Program-made: the position numbers and the translations under genes
The notes under the pieces: model-generated
The model's input: only the letters and a program-made list of their open reading frames with translations
What the model was told of the DNA's origin: nothing
Databases searched by the model: none
Origin: Rhipicephalus microplus
Lineage: Eukaryota > Arthropoda > Arachnida > Ixodida > Ixodidae
Direction of reading: 5' to 3'
NCBI RefSeq assembly: GCF_043290135.1
Contig: NC_134700.1
Coordinates: 156,504,053-156,568,052, forward strand
DNA: 64,000 bases
In this document: positions 12,614 to 23,860 of the stretch, in pieces
Layout: the number at the start of each line of letters is the position of its first letter
Numbering within the stretch: the stretch's first letter is position 1

Positions 12614-12806
12614 ATGGCGACCACGTGGAAGCGCTCCGTAAGCGAATCAAGCATCGCCTCCATCGCCAAAGTTCCGGTGGCGCTGCTCTGGTGCCAGCTG
12701 TTCAGACCTCAAATCACCCGCTGTGTATGCATCCTGCTTGTGCTGGCTGCGATGGGCTTCGTCACAGCCGTCACTTTAAGCAAAAGCCTCGTCACGTGGT
12801 CGTCCA
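12614..12806 (+). CDS. M13 metallopeptidase-like gene, exon 1 (cytoplasmic tail and membrane anchor)
   Basis: The exon starts at ATG 12614 (MATTWKRSV) and runs to a strong donor (GTGAGT at 12807), ending in phase 1. A basic, Ser-rich tail of about 35 residues leads into a hydrophobic run including ILLVLAAMGFVTAVTL, with positive residues on the N-terminal side. This is the layout of a type II membrane protein, as in neprilysin and ECE. The frame is open further upstream to another Met at 12473, so the exact start is uncertain. Assignment to the M13 gene downstream rests on shared strand, matching phase and domain order, not on a transcript. Confidence 0.65.
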
Positions 12807-14739
12807 GTGAGTGCCAACTTTTAATTTATCAATCCAGTGCCCGATCGTTGTTCCTGCGAAAGTGGTTCACTTGCATGCGGATGCGTAGGTCTATTTAGCT
12901 GATCGTTTTAGACTAGTTCTGCGAATTGCAGTGCACAATGCCGTAGGAGTAAATGTCGCGCAAATGCGGTTCAGATGCAGTGCGATGGCTCGCTTTGCTC
13001 GCTTACCGTATCAAATTATGGACTAACGCACAGTAACGAACAAGCTTTATCGCCCTCTGAAAGAAGTCGTATTTTCTGCAAATGCGCAGGTAGCATAAAA
13101 CGCGCTGTTCGGTTTTCAATATCGCAATAGTCAGGCCATAGGAACCACAAGGGGAACACGACCCATCTTTCTTTAAAAAAAACGTATTCTGGAAAAGCTC
13201 AGTGTAAGCAACTTAACGAGTTACGTTCATGCTCGTCCTGATAGCAATTAGCAAAAGTTTTCATACTAGAGAGGAACTGTTGTATTCTCTGTGGCATGTA
13301 TATCCGTCTACGAATTAGTATTGAATTTGTGGTAGGCTGGTGCTGCGCTTGCCTAACACGAAGCCAAATAGAAGGGTGTGGCGCGTTCTGCAATGCCAAA
13401 TTCATCAGATAAGCACCGAATTCCTCGAACTAGTGCAGAAATATAAGCTACATCGAAGAGATATATGTGGAAGAAAGGAAGAAGTAGCGCTGAACTCTAT
13501 CAGAACGCTTACTGTTGTGCGATGTGCGTTTACAATAGAGCTAGAATACAACTTGCGCAATGGCTGCAGGTGATTCCGGGCTGTCATAGCATGGAGTTGA
13601 AAGGGTTGCATAAAAGAAATATGACAAGTTGCCGTGGAGGTCTACACAAAATCCAGGAGACTATGGAAAACGAACGTTGCCCAGGTGGCGTGCCTGAAAT
13701 TTACACGATGCGCAACCCTGGTGAGCTTGCTGAGAACCAGCTAGTAGGACAAAGCTACCGCGAGGTGCACTACGAGTACGTTTTAACGTGCCCTCGTACA
13801 CGTCACATGCACTGAAACGCATGGTGAACGCGATACGACACTACCCGGCTTTGGCCGATGTGTGTCTTATATGTAGGTACTCTGGAACGCGCAGCACCAG
13901 TGAAGAATTGGACAACTTGCTGAAAACTGCGAAGCAGCGGGCGAGCAGCGATGCCAGCGATTATTCTCCGCTACGGTTTCAGCGATGTGGTGTGCGTGGT
14001 CGACTACTTTCGCGAGGCTGTGTTGTACAAAAGGCGGGCGCTGTCCGATATGAAGTACGTCTCTGACGTGAAAGAAAGAGTGGGACCATTCGACGTAGTG
14101 CCAAGCATTGTACGGCGTAAACTTCCAAGTAATTGTGTAGAAATAGTGGTTCCACGTATACTGCCCAGGTTGCTTGTTATGAGTCTGCATTGAAGTAAAA
14201 TTAGTAGTTTCTCAGGCAGCACTCAGGTAGCATTTGCTCCACTGACAGCTGTTTTGAGCGAGAACATATAAATTATGAATTTGGTAGTCTTTTGCACTAT
14301 ATATTGCAAGAGACTACGCTTGCAACTGGTAGCGAGAACACTACAAAATGCTCGTATCACTGTCTTTAAAATAAGCGTTTGAAGCTGACGTTGAATGGTG
14401 AAATGAATGTCCAAGGCAACCTTCACAAGAAGAACCAGTGTAAAGCAGAGATTAGTGGTGTTAGCGGAAATCCAAACATGTCACAGCGGTCGTGTTTTAA
14501 CGAAGTCGGCTTGCCATCATCTGCAGATCGTTCGCAAGATTGTCGTCGGCCACCTTAAGCCTGATACTTTGAAAAAAAATTCCTTTTCACAACCTGGGTG
14601 TAATTGACTTCTTGGTGGTTTTGTGCTTGACATGCAGTGTGTGTTCAGTAACGGAGCATGCGTAGATTCTCACGATTTTTCGAGCAGTGATCGTCTTGTA
14701 ACAGATTTGGAGCTGTGCACGTGACCTACGAATATATTA
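12807..14739. other. Intron 1 sequence with an unexplained partly open stretch
   Basis: Most of this looks non-coding. Between about 13566 and 14193, overlapping frames stay open on the plus strand (13465-13815, 13788-14066, 13951-14193) with mixed, protein-like composition but frame changes. No family was recognised. The frame at 14407-14607 is Lys/Arg-rich and may be a transposase fragment, which I cannot support. Confidence 0.35.
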
Positions 14740-14911
14740 CCGTATTTACTCAAATGTGACACCAGGCTTTCTTTTTCTTTCAGTTTTTTGCTACTAATGT
14801 CGACCTTCGCATAATGTGTACCAGTGTTATTTTTTTGTTCCTAGACCTTATGAAATGTCTCCCCCTGCGTTGCAACCATGGTCGTCTTACAATCGAATAA
14901 ATACGGTGTTT
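14740..14911. mobile_element. Short inverted-repeat element (MITE-like)
   Basis: The left end reads ACCGTATTTACTCAAATGTG. The right end, read on the other strand, is ACCGTATTTATTCGATTGTA. About 18 of the first 22 bases match as a terminal inverted repeat, giving an element of about 170 bp. It is too short to encode a transposase. The CCGTATTTACTC-type end is common among pogo/Tigger-like MITEs, but the class is inference. Confidence 0.6.
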
Positions 14912-15030
14912 GTATTATACGGCGTGATGCTTACGCAACCCAAGTTCTCATCTGCTTTCTCGAACGTTTTCAAGGGATGCTCTAATAAGTACATGTCAAA
15001 ATTTCTATTGCAACACCCATGTGCGTACAT

Positions 15031-15125
15031 CCCAGGTGGCCTAAATTTCCGGAGCCCTTAACTACGGCGTCTCTCATAATCATATGGTGGTTTGGGGACG
15101 TTAAACCTCACATATCAATCAAGCA
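15031..15125 (+). mobile_element. SINE fragment, 3' part
   Basis: Contains CCCAGGTGGCCTAAATTTCC, GGCGTCTCTCATAATCATAT and GGGGACGTTAAACCTC, the 3' half of the Ruka-like SINE. The tRNA-like head is missing. Confidence 0.85.
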
Positions 15126-15282
15126 ACCCATGTGCACGCCATGCGGGCACTGGCGTCGTTGTAGCCGCCATATTGTAGAATATGGGTTAAGTGAATCTAG
15201 ATTCGTTGCGTCATGTGCATTTTGTCAGTAAATCGGTTCGCGGCTTGTAGTCAAATGTGTAAATTCTGCGAAGTATTCCGCT

Positions 15283-15465
15283 CTGAAAGACCATACCATT
15301 ACAAGAGATGTATGCCATAGCGAGGGGCTCCGGAAATATGGATGGCTCCGGGAATTCCAACCGCATGGTAGTCTTTCCATTGTACAAAACACAGGCATCT
15401 AGCATTCCGCGTCCATCCCAATGCAACCGCCGCGGTCGAAACACCGAAGCCGTAACTCAAAGGTG
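15283..15465 (-). mobile_element. Diverged SINE copy
   Basis: Words such as GGGGCTCCGGAAAT and CCGCCGCGGTCGAAACACCG read as a degraded reverse copy of the same SINE. Boundaries are uncertain. Confidence 0.4.
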
Positions 15466-16375
15466 AGACGCTGAGCAGCATGACCACTTTGCCACATTGT
15501 CGAAACCTCCGTTGTTTAATCAAGAGTGTGTCATCTTGCAACTAGAACCGAACTAAGTGCAAGTGGCAGAGACAAATTAGAATCAACTAATGAACGGCGC
15601 TTCAAAAAACAGGACAGATTTTCTTAAATTCTAAAGTGCCGTAGCTTTCCGCCAGACAAACATTAAAAGCGCCTAACACAATTCTTTTCATTTTTAGTCT
15701 TTTCAGCAGAAACAGTTCTCCCGAAAGGAGCCATTCACCAGGCAGACTGGGGCCCTGCGACGCGATACGTCACGACAGCATCCGTAAGAAATTTTCGCCT
15801 ACAGACGCATGCGCTACTGTATTGCTCTTTAAAAACGCGGGCCTGGGTAAACATATATTTTTCTTCTATGCAGATTTTACCATTACGTTCAGCAAAGCAT
15901 TTCTAAAAAATTGAACGAACCATTTCTAGTTGGTCTGTATCCTAAAAGAACTGTTGCACTTCTGAGGGTGTATTTTGGTGGCAAAAGTTATCGCCACCTT
16001 ATTTGCATACCTCTGAATTGATTTGATTCTTCACACCTGCTGCTTCCAGACACCTAGAGTGCATTCAAGATTACAATGCCTTGTGGGAGAGAATCGCGCC
16101 GGAACAAGACTACTACCGTTTTAAGGAGCAGCCACGTGGAAGAACAAACCGACTATCTTTAGGCATTTGTCATTACGTGGCAGTACCATCGCGTTTAAAC
16201 AATCCCGAGTTGGGCCACATGTTTTTAATATTTTTTACCAGATCTCGTGCATTTTGAATGTCGATCTCATGCGAAGTATAGTAGGTCAGTAGCAGCGTAT
16301 ACTGTATTCATTTCATCTGCTTGCGTAGCGTGTTGCAATCTGAACCAGCGTCTGCGTGCACTTAGAGTAGAGTGC

Positions 16376-16970
16376 TTAAAGGTGCCCTGAATCTTTCTTG
16401 AGTAACCATGAAAATAATACACTAGAAAAGCGTATTGCCTAAAAAATGAACGCCGCAAAATTTTTAAGAATCTGTCCAGTACGAGCAGAGTTTAAGACTT
16501 GTCACACGCTGCAATCGCATTCTCTCTTCTCTCGTCCCGACGAAAGCGCTAGAAGCTAAGCACGGAGAGATGGGAGGGGCAAACAAAAAAACTTCCCTTG
16601 CGCCTCCAGACCTTGAGCGCTTTTCCTGTTTGTTTGTTTTTTTTCTTCGAATGCGCGGGTTTTTCAGTGTGATCGCGTGTGCACGCGTGGACAGGTAGCG
16701 GCCTCCCGCGGTAATCTCTGTAACGACCGAGCATGCCATGTTCAAATCAGCCAATGGCGGATAGATGCGGTTTCAACGAGTGAATTTTGGGCTTATTCCA
16801 TGATTTGCCGAGAGAAGAGAAAGCAATTTTTAGTCGACTTTGATAATTTACTGTGAATTCCAGGCCGCGTGCTGCGCTATAATATTTGGCTCGCGTATTC
16901 TCGGCAGCCTCTACTACCGATCGGTAGCGTTTTCTGACCATGCTCAAAAAGTGTTGCAGGGCCCCTTTAA
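16376..16970. mobile_element. TTAA-bounded inverted-repeat element (piggyBac-type MITE)
   Basis: The left end is TTAAAGGTGCCCTGAA. The right end, read in reverse, is TTAAAGGGGCCCTGCAACAC. The 595-bp element therefore has matching ends with TTAA at both. TTAA target use is the mark of piggyBac elements. No transposase frame is seen inside. Minus-strand frames here are by-products. Confidence 0.65.
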
Positions 16971-17278
16971 AGGTAGCGCATTGGTAGCTGTAGCTGACGT
17001 GTAATACTCGTAGCACGTGACGGGATTCCATCTGATATGGGGCATCTCTGAAAGTGTACGAGACTGGGACTGGGTAGGACTGGATGGGACTGGGTGGGCA
17101 GGTGAATCGGTGGGTGGATTGATGGTGTGAAAAGGCGTAATGCGCCAGAGTAGTTCGCAATAGCAAAATTTCTGCCAATTGCCCTGGTAGAAATATTCCC
17201 AGTCTAGGCCACTGGCTTAGGGCACCAAGAACACTTACGAACGCAAAACTTAATCAAATAAATTCCAGGTGCCTGCAG

Positions 17279-17485
17279 TGCGGCCCACGCGTTCAGTTGC
17301 CGACCACGTTGGTGCGCAACCAGCGAAACAAGCGTTCGACAGGAGACGCTCCCGCAAAGTGGCCGTCGCGGAACGTGTCCGCCTTGCCGCTGAGGACGAA
17401 CCAGAGAACGTCGAGCCAACAGCGGTCAAAAAGAGAGGTGTTCCTGGTGGAGGTCAAGATTATTCCTTATCTCATCGGCTGGCAG
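17279..17485 (+). CDS. Candidate exon 2 of the M13-like gene (basic, Arg-rich)
   Basis: The segment after CCTGCAG at 17278 is open for 207 nt to a good donor (GTAAGG at 17486). Its phase is 1 in and 1 out, exactly what is needed between exon 1 and the exon at 18656. It encodes an Arg/Ala-rich stretch including FDRRRSRKVAVAERVRLAAE. Against it: the pyrimidine tract before the acceptor is weak, and the region is GC-rich and open in other frames too. It could be an alternative exon or chance. Confidence 0.35.
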
Positions 17486-17990
17486 GTAAGGGACAGCCCA
17501 AAACCGTTGGGTCAATGTCTATTCGCGGTCCACAGGGCTAAAAGGACCAAATCTTTCAGGAAGAAAACTTCCGGGCTAAAGCACCTTACTAATGGTACTC
17601 AAACATAATAGTGTCCCGATACTAACCAAAGATTGATTATTTTTTTTTGTCATGTGCGATAAAGTCAACGATAACTCTGGGGTCGTCATCAGTGTACTGG
17701 GTGTTGAAAAATTATTGAATCAAAAATTTTCAAAAACCAAGAAAGTCTTATGTCGTCGCTGTCCTCACCATTTCTTTTTTTTCTGTATAACCCCAGGCGT
17801 CTTCTCCCTAATTACGAGGAGAGACCACGCTTCGTGCGTGTGAATAGAGTTCGCCCAACGCGAGTACCTTGCGCCATCTCGCCACTCATGACAAAAACGC
17901 GCTCAAGTTTCGAAGCTCTGAAAACTGCCCAGCGGTGTATGGTGCATATAAATGTCTTCCTGTCAGCGTACCGATAAAGAACCGCTTCTG

Positions 17991-18045
17991 GTGTAGTGGT
18001 TAGCGGCACGCGCTGGCCATCGAGAGGTTCCTGCTTAATTTCCGA
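17991..18045 (+). repeat. tRNA-like remnant
   Basis: TGGTGTAGTGGTTAGCGGC looks like a pol III box A region and GAGGTTCCTGCTTAATTTCC like a damaged box B. It does not fold as a clean tRNA, so it is most likely a SINE head or tRNA pseudogene. Confidence 0.4.
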
Positions 18046-18655
18046 GTGACAAATGATTGCATTCTGGTATTTTCTCCGCCATTTCTTGTTTATTTTTCAA
18101 CGTCACTTGCGTGACGAAAGTACATCAGCAGAGCCGTGGTAGACCATGCCATAAAACACTTTCGAGCTAAAAACAAGCCATTCCTTCAATTATTTTTTCT
18201 TGGAATGTGGGAACAATTTTCTTGGAAATCACGTCATGAGAATTCGGCGCATTTCCAGACAGCGCATCACGATTCGCGCCTGAAGGTTATATCAGAGGCA
18301 CATGCTTGCTGCGATGTGAAGTATTGGTCATGGTTTGCATTAAATTGGCCGAAAGAAGGTGGGCACACGATATTGATCACGTTACTGAATTGTAATAGAT
18401 TGTTTAATGAGAAAATTTACCAGATAGAATTCAGAAAGTTCGAAGCCTGGTAGTAATAGTGTTTAAGAAATTACAGTAGACAAAATGTTTTGTATGATTT
18501 TCATGATTCGTGTACGTTTATGACTAGTAAGCGTTATTCGAAGACGAAGCAAGCTTGCCGCTTTATGAATACCTACGGGTGAGCATTGAGCACTTCTGGG
18601 TGCGCAAGGGAATCGAAAAAAATGATGTTCTTACCAAAATGTTTTCTATACCCAG

Positions 18656-18729
18656 GGGCAGACTCTCGTCGAGATGACAGCAGTAACAATTCCCCTGAAG
18701 CGAGCAGCGCGTCAGACTCTGATGAATCG
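18656..18729 (+). CDS. M13-like gene, stalk exon (Ser/Asp-rich)
   Basis: Acceptor CTATACCCAG at 18655; donor GTAGGC at 18730. The 74-nt exon enters in phase 1 and leaves in phase 0. It encodes SRRDDSSNNSPEASSASDSD, almost all Ser, Asp, Asn and Arg, which suits an extended extracellular stalk just outside the membrane anchor. This exon switches the gene into the phase-0 series that follows. Confidence 0.6.
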
Positions 18730-19117
18730 GTAGGCGTGTTTTGATGGTCACCTTTTGGAGATCTCTAGCGCGAATAGTGCTTTCAGAACAGCACTTTGTC
18801 TTCTGACTATCTGTTCTCTAAAAAAAAAAAAACTCGACAGACAGGAGAGGGAGCCTCAATATCAAAGTCCCGTGACAACAATCGTCGTTCTGTGAATGTT
18901 GGCTGTCTATTCTAAATTATTGAAAACAAAAGTGCCAAAAATTCATGATACACGGCGTCCGAGCCACGGAGCTCTTTTAAATTCAAGTACGCATTTTTTT
19001 CGGTCATGTTATATTATGAATATTCAAATTTTGTTGTAACAGGAACAGGAAGAAATATAGCCGAGCCATCTCGTATTTTGTTTCTTTCCCCCTCTGACAC
19101 TACCGATGGAGATAAAT

Positions 19118-19123
19118 TATTAT

Positions 19124-19154
<31 letters not shown>

Positions 19155-19178
19155 ATTATTATTATTATTATTATTATA
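19118..19178. repeat. (ATT)n microsatellite
   Basis: About 20 ATT units with rare interruptions, in an intron of the M13-like gene. Confidence 0.95.
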
Positions 19179-19703
19179 ACCCGGAGTTGCCTTTACACGA
19201 CTTGAAGTAAAGTATTCCTAGTGTTACGGCGTTTATTAGTCGGCAACCAGCCATCATACGCTATGGCGACAGTCACGGCCAAGCAAGGACTCACAGCGCG
19301 AGCAGCGTCCTTTTTGAGTAGACCCACTATTATAAGGCACGTGAGAGTTCGCCTAGCAATAATAGCTACCCGAATAATCACAGAATTTCTATTAAATAGC
19401 TGCAAATGTAATTAAAGTAAAGCTTTGCCTTTGCAAATTACCGCATAGTGGCATGGGATCAAAAATAGTGAGACCTTAGAGTCTTTTATTCTAATCATTG
19501 TGTGCGCATGCGGACACGCATATTATTATTCTCTTGCTAACTCACACAAGGGGGCGTGGATGCATCTCACGAAGAGTAATAGTTTTTGCGTAGCATTCAT
19601 ACACCGCCAGTTTTGTGATTCTCGAGCCTTCACACCAACTAGAGTCTATTCGCAAAAAAAATATTTATGGCACTTATCAGCCTCGTAATTTCTCTCCTCA
19701 CAG

Positions 19704-19835
19704 ACTAAGGTTAGTGAAGAAACCGAAACGAGCGAGACACAAACGACGACAGATTTGTCGAACGCTCCTCCTACGAGAACAGCCGACGGTGTACCAGCAA
19801 CGCCTGAATCTGCAAATATCAGCGATGCTAGCACG
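19704..19835 (+). CDS. M13-like gene, phase-0 cassette exon (44 codons)
   Basis: Acceptor CTCCTCACAG with a good pyrimidine tract; donor GTGAGA. Phase 0 on both sides. The peptide starts TKVSEETETSETQTTTDLSN and stays rich in Thr, Ser, Pro and Glu, with a possible N-glycosylation site (NIS). This composition is typical of mucin-like, O-glycosylated stalks. The symmetric phase means the exon can be skipped or included without changing the frame. Confidence 0.7.
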
Positions 19836-20226
19836 GTGAGAAGTTTCACAATTTGCGCATCTTAGCCCACTGCGTCGCCTCTTGTTATCAAGCACGGACG
19901 ACGGTACTAAGTTAGTATAACTGGACTAACTTTAGTGGTTATATTTTGGATCTCGCAAAACGTTGGCAGGACAACAGCAATGTCACGAGAACACGTGTTT
20001 TATTGAAAGCCGGTAAAATCTACTCCGGCCTTGCTTTTACTCGTACTTATAACGAGAAACGGAGTTCCTTACTCACTAAAGTATCTTGCGCTATGGTATA
20101 ATTCACTACAGCGAATTTCAGCCTATTCTGACATTGAACAGAATGTGAGCGGTGGTGGTCCTTCAGTGAAAAAAAAATTCCAAATAGCCTTGAAGATGTT
20201 ACCCGTACGATTCCATTCATCGCGCG

Positions 20227-20465
20227 TCTGCTGTGGTGGAGCAGTGGTTAAGGTGCTTAGCTGTTGACCCGCCCTTCACGGGTTCGGTTCCAGCTGCGGC
20301 AGTCTCACTTCAACGAAGGCAATGCAGTAGAGCCCCGTGTACTGCACAGTGTCGGTGCACGTTAAAAAAACACCAGATGGCCGGAATTTCCGGATCCCGC
20401 TACTACGGCGTCTCTCATGGCAATGTCATTGTTTTGGGACGTAAGACCCGATATTATAACTATTC
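20227..20465 (+). mobile_element. SINE copy (Ruka-like), diverged
   Basis: Head TGGTGGAGCAGTGGTTAAGG with box B ACGGGTTCGGTTCC; body with GTGCACGTTAAAAAAACACC and GGCGTCTCTCATGG; end GTTTTGGGACGTAAGACC. It lies 30 bases from an opposite-strand copy. Confidence 0.85.
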
Positions 20466-20496
20466 ACCGCACCACCCAGCTAGACGCGATCAGATG

Positions 20497-20728
20497 ATAT
20501 GTGAGGTTTAACGTCCCAAAACACCCATATAATCATTAGAGACGCCGTAGTGGAGGGCTCCGGAAGTTTTGACACCTGGGGTTCTTCAACGTGCGCCTGA
20601 ATCTGAGCACACGGGCCTACAACATTTCCGCCTCCATCGGAAATGCAGCCGCCGCTGCCGGGATTTGATCCCGCGACCTGCGGGTCAGCAGCCGAGTATC
20701 TTAGCCACTAGACCACCGCGGCGGGGCC
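20497..20728 (-). mobile_element. SINE copy (Ruka-like), near full length
   Basis: In reverse it shows the full layout, from the head CCGCGGTGGTCTAGTGGCTA to the tail GTTTAACGTCCCAAAAC. CGATCAG occurs shortly before the left end and again just after the right end, which could be a short target duplication. Confidence 0.9.
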
Positions 20729-21684
20729 AAGACACGATCAGCTGTCGTGATCGTCATAAATGCTAAACATGCACTCACTTTATACAGCCCAACTGCGTTT
20801 CTCGATTGTTTAGACTGGCTGCGCCCACGTTCATGCAGTTGTTGCTGGTTTTCTGGAAACATTTCAATAGTTCATGTCCTATTTTTTTCTTTAGGATTGT
20901 TTGCTATTCTTTGAACGTCCACAAGGCGCAGATACTTATTCATCAATTAGCATGGAAGATGAGTTCCGACGACAACACTCTCCGCAAAGAGGGTAATAGG
21001 GTTGGCCTGTGCGAGGTTTTGCGCTACAAGACTGAGCAAACACAGCACATTAGGCCAGATGTAGGGAACCCCTTTGAGGAGGAGGGCTAAGTTGCGTGGA
21101 GTCAACCGAACTGTGGGCAACACTGGAAATTCAGGGGGGGGGGGGGATCTCGCAAGCGAAGAAAAAAGTTTGACCAATTGACAATGATGTTAAAAACTCG
21201 ATTAGATTTTATGTTTATTTCCAGTGTGCATAATACAAGGTTCCAAACGAACAGGTTACCAGCGAAAATATCATTTAAGTCATAACTGCAGTCTCTGCCT
21301 CTCCATAAAAAGTGACACGGGAAGAGGAGAGCGGTTCGGCGTCATGCTGGGGGCCGCATAAACTACCTAGTAGGCCCCATATGGTCCCAAAAGGCAGTTT
21401 GCACAGGTAGGCCACAATGTGGCAACTCCTGTATTATACAATTGACGAAAGAATAATTCGGGGCTATCAATGAGATAGAATTGTGATAGATAGATAGATA
21501 GTAATAGATAAGTGCCATAGAACAAATTCGAATGAAAATACTGAACACCAAGTTCATAACAATAGATATCTTTGTGCAATTGGTGGATTTTTATTGGGAA
21601 GTCAAGTACCGAGGACGGCGGTGGTCAGAGAACCGGTTATTAGTTCATATATTATCGTTGAATACGGAAACAGAAATAGTATAC
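20729..21684. other. Non-coding intron, nothing recognised
   Basis: Holds a poly(G) run near 21134 and a short (TAGA)n near 21485. One exon-like stretch was rejected (see the rejected list). Confidence 0.45.
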
Positions 21685-22825
21685 TCTTAAAAGGTAGTAG
21701 TACTTCCTAACCTTGCGGTAGTAATGGTTCGTCCCATATGTTACAACCCCGCTACTATTGCAGTTAGTAACGGCGAGAGCGGTAACAGTTACTACCTCTG
21801 CCGTTACTAGCAGTATTTAACTGTTATTTCCCTGACTATTCATAACCATACGTCGCAACCTATAAATATTTTGAGGAAAAATGTAGCAACCGATAGTGCC
21901 GTGTTCATTTGCCACAATAATTTTTAATAATACTGATCAAGTTGATGTCTCATTACTATGAAAATTTGGGTAATAATTCATAGTGTCATAAACGCGAAGT
22001 ATACACACACTTAACCAGTTCACAACGCTACCGAACTAAGCGAATCACGGCGTATTTATAGCCCTATACTCCGAAGATGCATGTCTGCTACAGGGTAGCA
22101 CTTGTATTTCAGGATGAACTGTAAAAAAATGTGAACTTACAGCATTAAACTCTATTACCTGATTAAACATATTGTACTACGTCGTCAGACGCATGTAATA
22201 AGTCGCCTTTAAAAATTATCTGCAATATATATTTATTATAAAACTACTACAAGCAAGCATTACGTACAATAGCCAAAACAAGGTACCGAACTAACTCACA
22301 TAGTATGCATTTCAACGGTTCATTGAGCTAGTACATTGGACGGTAAAATGTAACAATTGTTTCCGGAGCATTATGTAAAAAAACTATGATATTATTCTGA
22401 AATACGTTGCTTAATTTAAAAAAATTTCTTTCTTGATTCATGAATATATTTGGTGTCATTTTTTTATTTAACATATGTAGAGATGATTCTACTCATAATT
22501 TAACCGAGTAGGAACTACATCTTATATCAGACTACATAGGTAATGATCAGGTAGCAATACGGTAGTAACGGTGCAAGAAAGTTGGTAACGGCTGCAGTTA
22601 CTACATATTTCCTTGCAGCTACTGCGTTTTAACTAACGAACTGTCAACTAAAGTAGGTGTTAACAGGTTTCAAAACGTTACTAATGGTTGCACCTAGTAA
22701 CTGTTTATAAACGTGTGTAGTAAACAGATTTCAAAAGTTAGTAATCGTCGAAAAAACTGGTAAATGTGTCAACGCAGCATTTACTACCTATTTTGCTTGT
22801 AGTTGCTACCTTTTTACTAAATTCG
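21685..22825. mobile_element. Possible DNA transposon remnant with GTAGTAAC subterminal repeats
   Basis: The left edge, CTTAAAAGGTAGTAGTAC, is matched loosely by the reverse of the right edge, AGTAAAAAGGTAGCAACTAC. GTAGTAAC/GTTACTAC words recur in both orientations near both ends (about 21710-21830 and 22555-22810) but not in the middle. Such subterminal clusters are typical of transposase binding sites. No coding region was found. Confidence 0.4.
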
Positions 22826-23649
22826 TTAAAGAACGTAGATAATGACGAGGTCTTGTTGGCAGATTCGATGTCGCGTTGATAATATTCTCCATTTCTCTAC
22901 ACATAAAAATCCGTAATTTTTATTCCCCTATTTTGTTAGGTATCTAACCAGGCTCGCGAAAATGGCAGGTAAAAACACAATATACGTCAGCAGCTTACAT
23001 ATTCGCATACGTAGTAGTCAGCTCTCTGAAGGCCTAATTGTTCTGTGATAGCTCAATTGGTGTAGCGCAAATGGTATATTGTAAGTTACCATGCAACTGG
23101 AGTAGCGAAATCTATTAGTATATGTAATTAAAGCATAAGCCTAAATCAAAGCAAGTGTGTCCGAATGCCCGACGTTCCGATCAGCAAAATAAAAATATTG
23201 CTGTTTTCTCGAATATTCCCCATAGAACTTTTTTGGTAATGGTCGGAAAAATCACAGCTAGGCTGATTTGTTCGGATATGCTGTATAACAGTTTTCTCTT
23301 TCAGCGAACACCGTAATAAACGTGCACCTACCTATTGACACGTTGCTTTCGTCTTTAATTTCTTTTAATGGCGCGTTTAACAGGGCACTTTGTGTTTGCA
23401 TTTTTCTTTCATGCACATTTGCTATTAGGACGTGAATTTTTAACGGCACTAGAAGACCGCATGGTTCATTCGACACACTACTTTGTGTAGAAATGCTTTG
23501 TTGTTTTTTTTTTCATTTCTGAATCCGTCAGTGGTCCAAATGATTAATTTTTCACATTACCAACGGGTTCAACTGGCTGTGAGCGGTTCATAGCAGTGCC
23601 CGTATACAATAAAGCAGAACAGGTCGTAATGAAATAACTAAGCACACGT
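22826..23649. other. Non-coding intron, nothing recognised
   Basis: AT-rich; no splice-bounded open frame or known element was seen. Confidence 0.5.
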
Positions 23650-23860
23650 CACGGTGTTCTAGTAGTTATGGAGTTCGACTGCTGGTCGGTAGGTCATGGG
23701 ATCGAATCCCAACTGCAGCGGCTACAATTTCGATAGAGACGTAAGTTCTTGAGGATCATGTACTTATATTTAGGTGCACGTTAAAGTATGCCAGGTAGAC
23801 TAAATTTTCGGAGCGCTACACTGCAGTGTATATCTTAACGTGAGTAGTTTTACGACGTTA
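23650..23860 (+). mobile_element. Diverged SINE copy
   Basis: Head region TGTTCTAGTAGTTATGGAG and box B ATGGGATCGAATCCC, then TTTAGGTGCACGTTAAAG; the end is TTACGACGTTAAAAGC. Its 3' end touches the inverted-repeat element at 23861. Confidence 0.7.

Noticed and set aside
20894..20992. Exon-like open stretch after a strong acceptor (TTTTTTTCTTTAG)
   Set aside because: The only donor near its end (GTAATA) leaves phase 2, which breaks the phase-0 series, and the composition is unlike the other cassettes.
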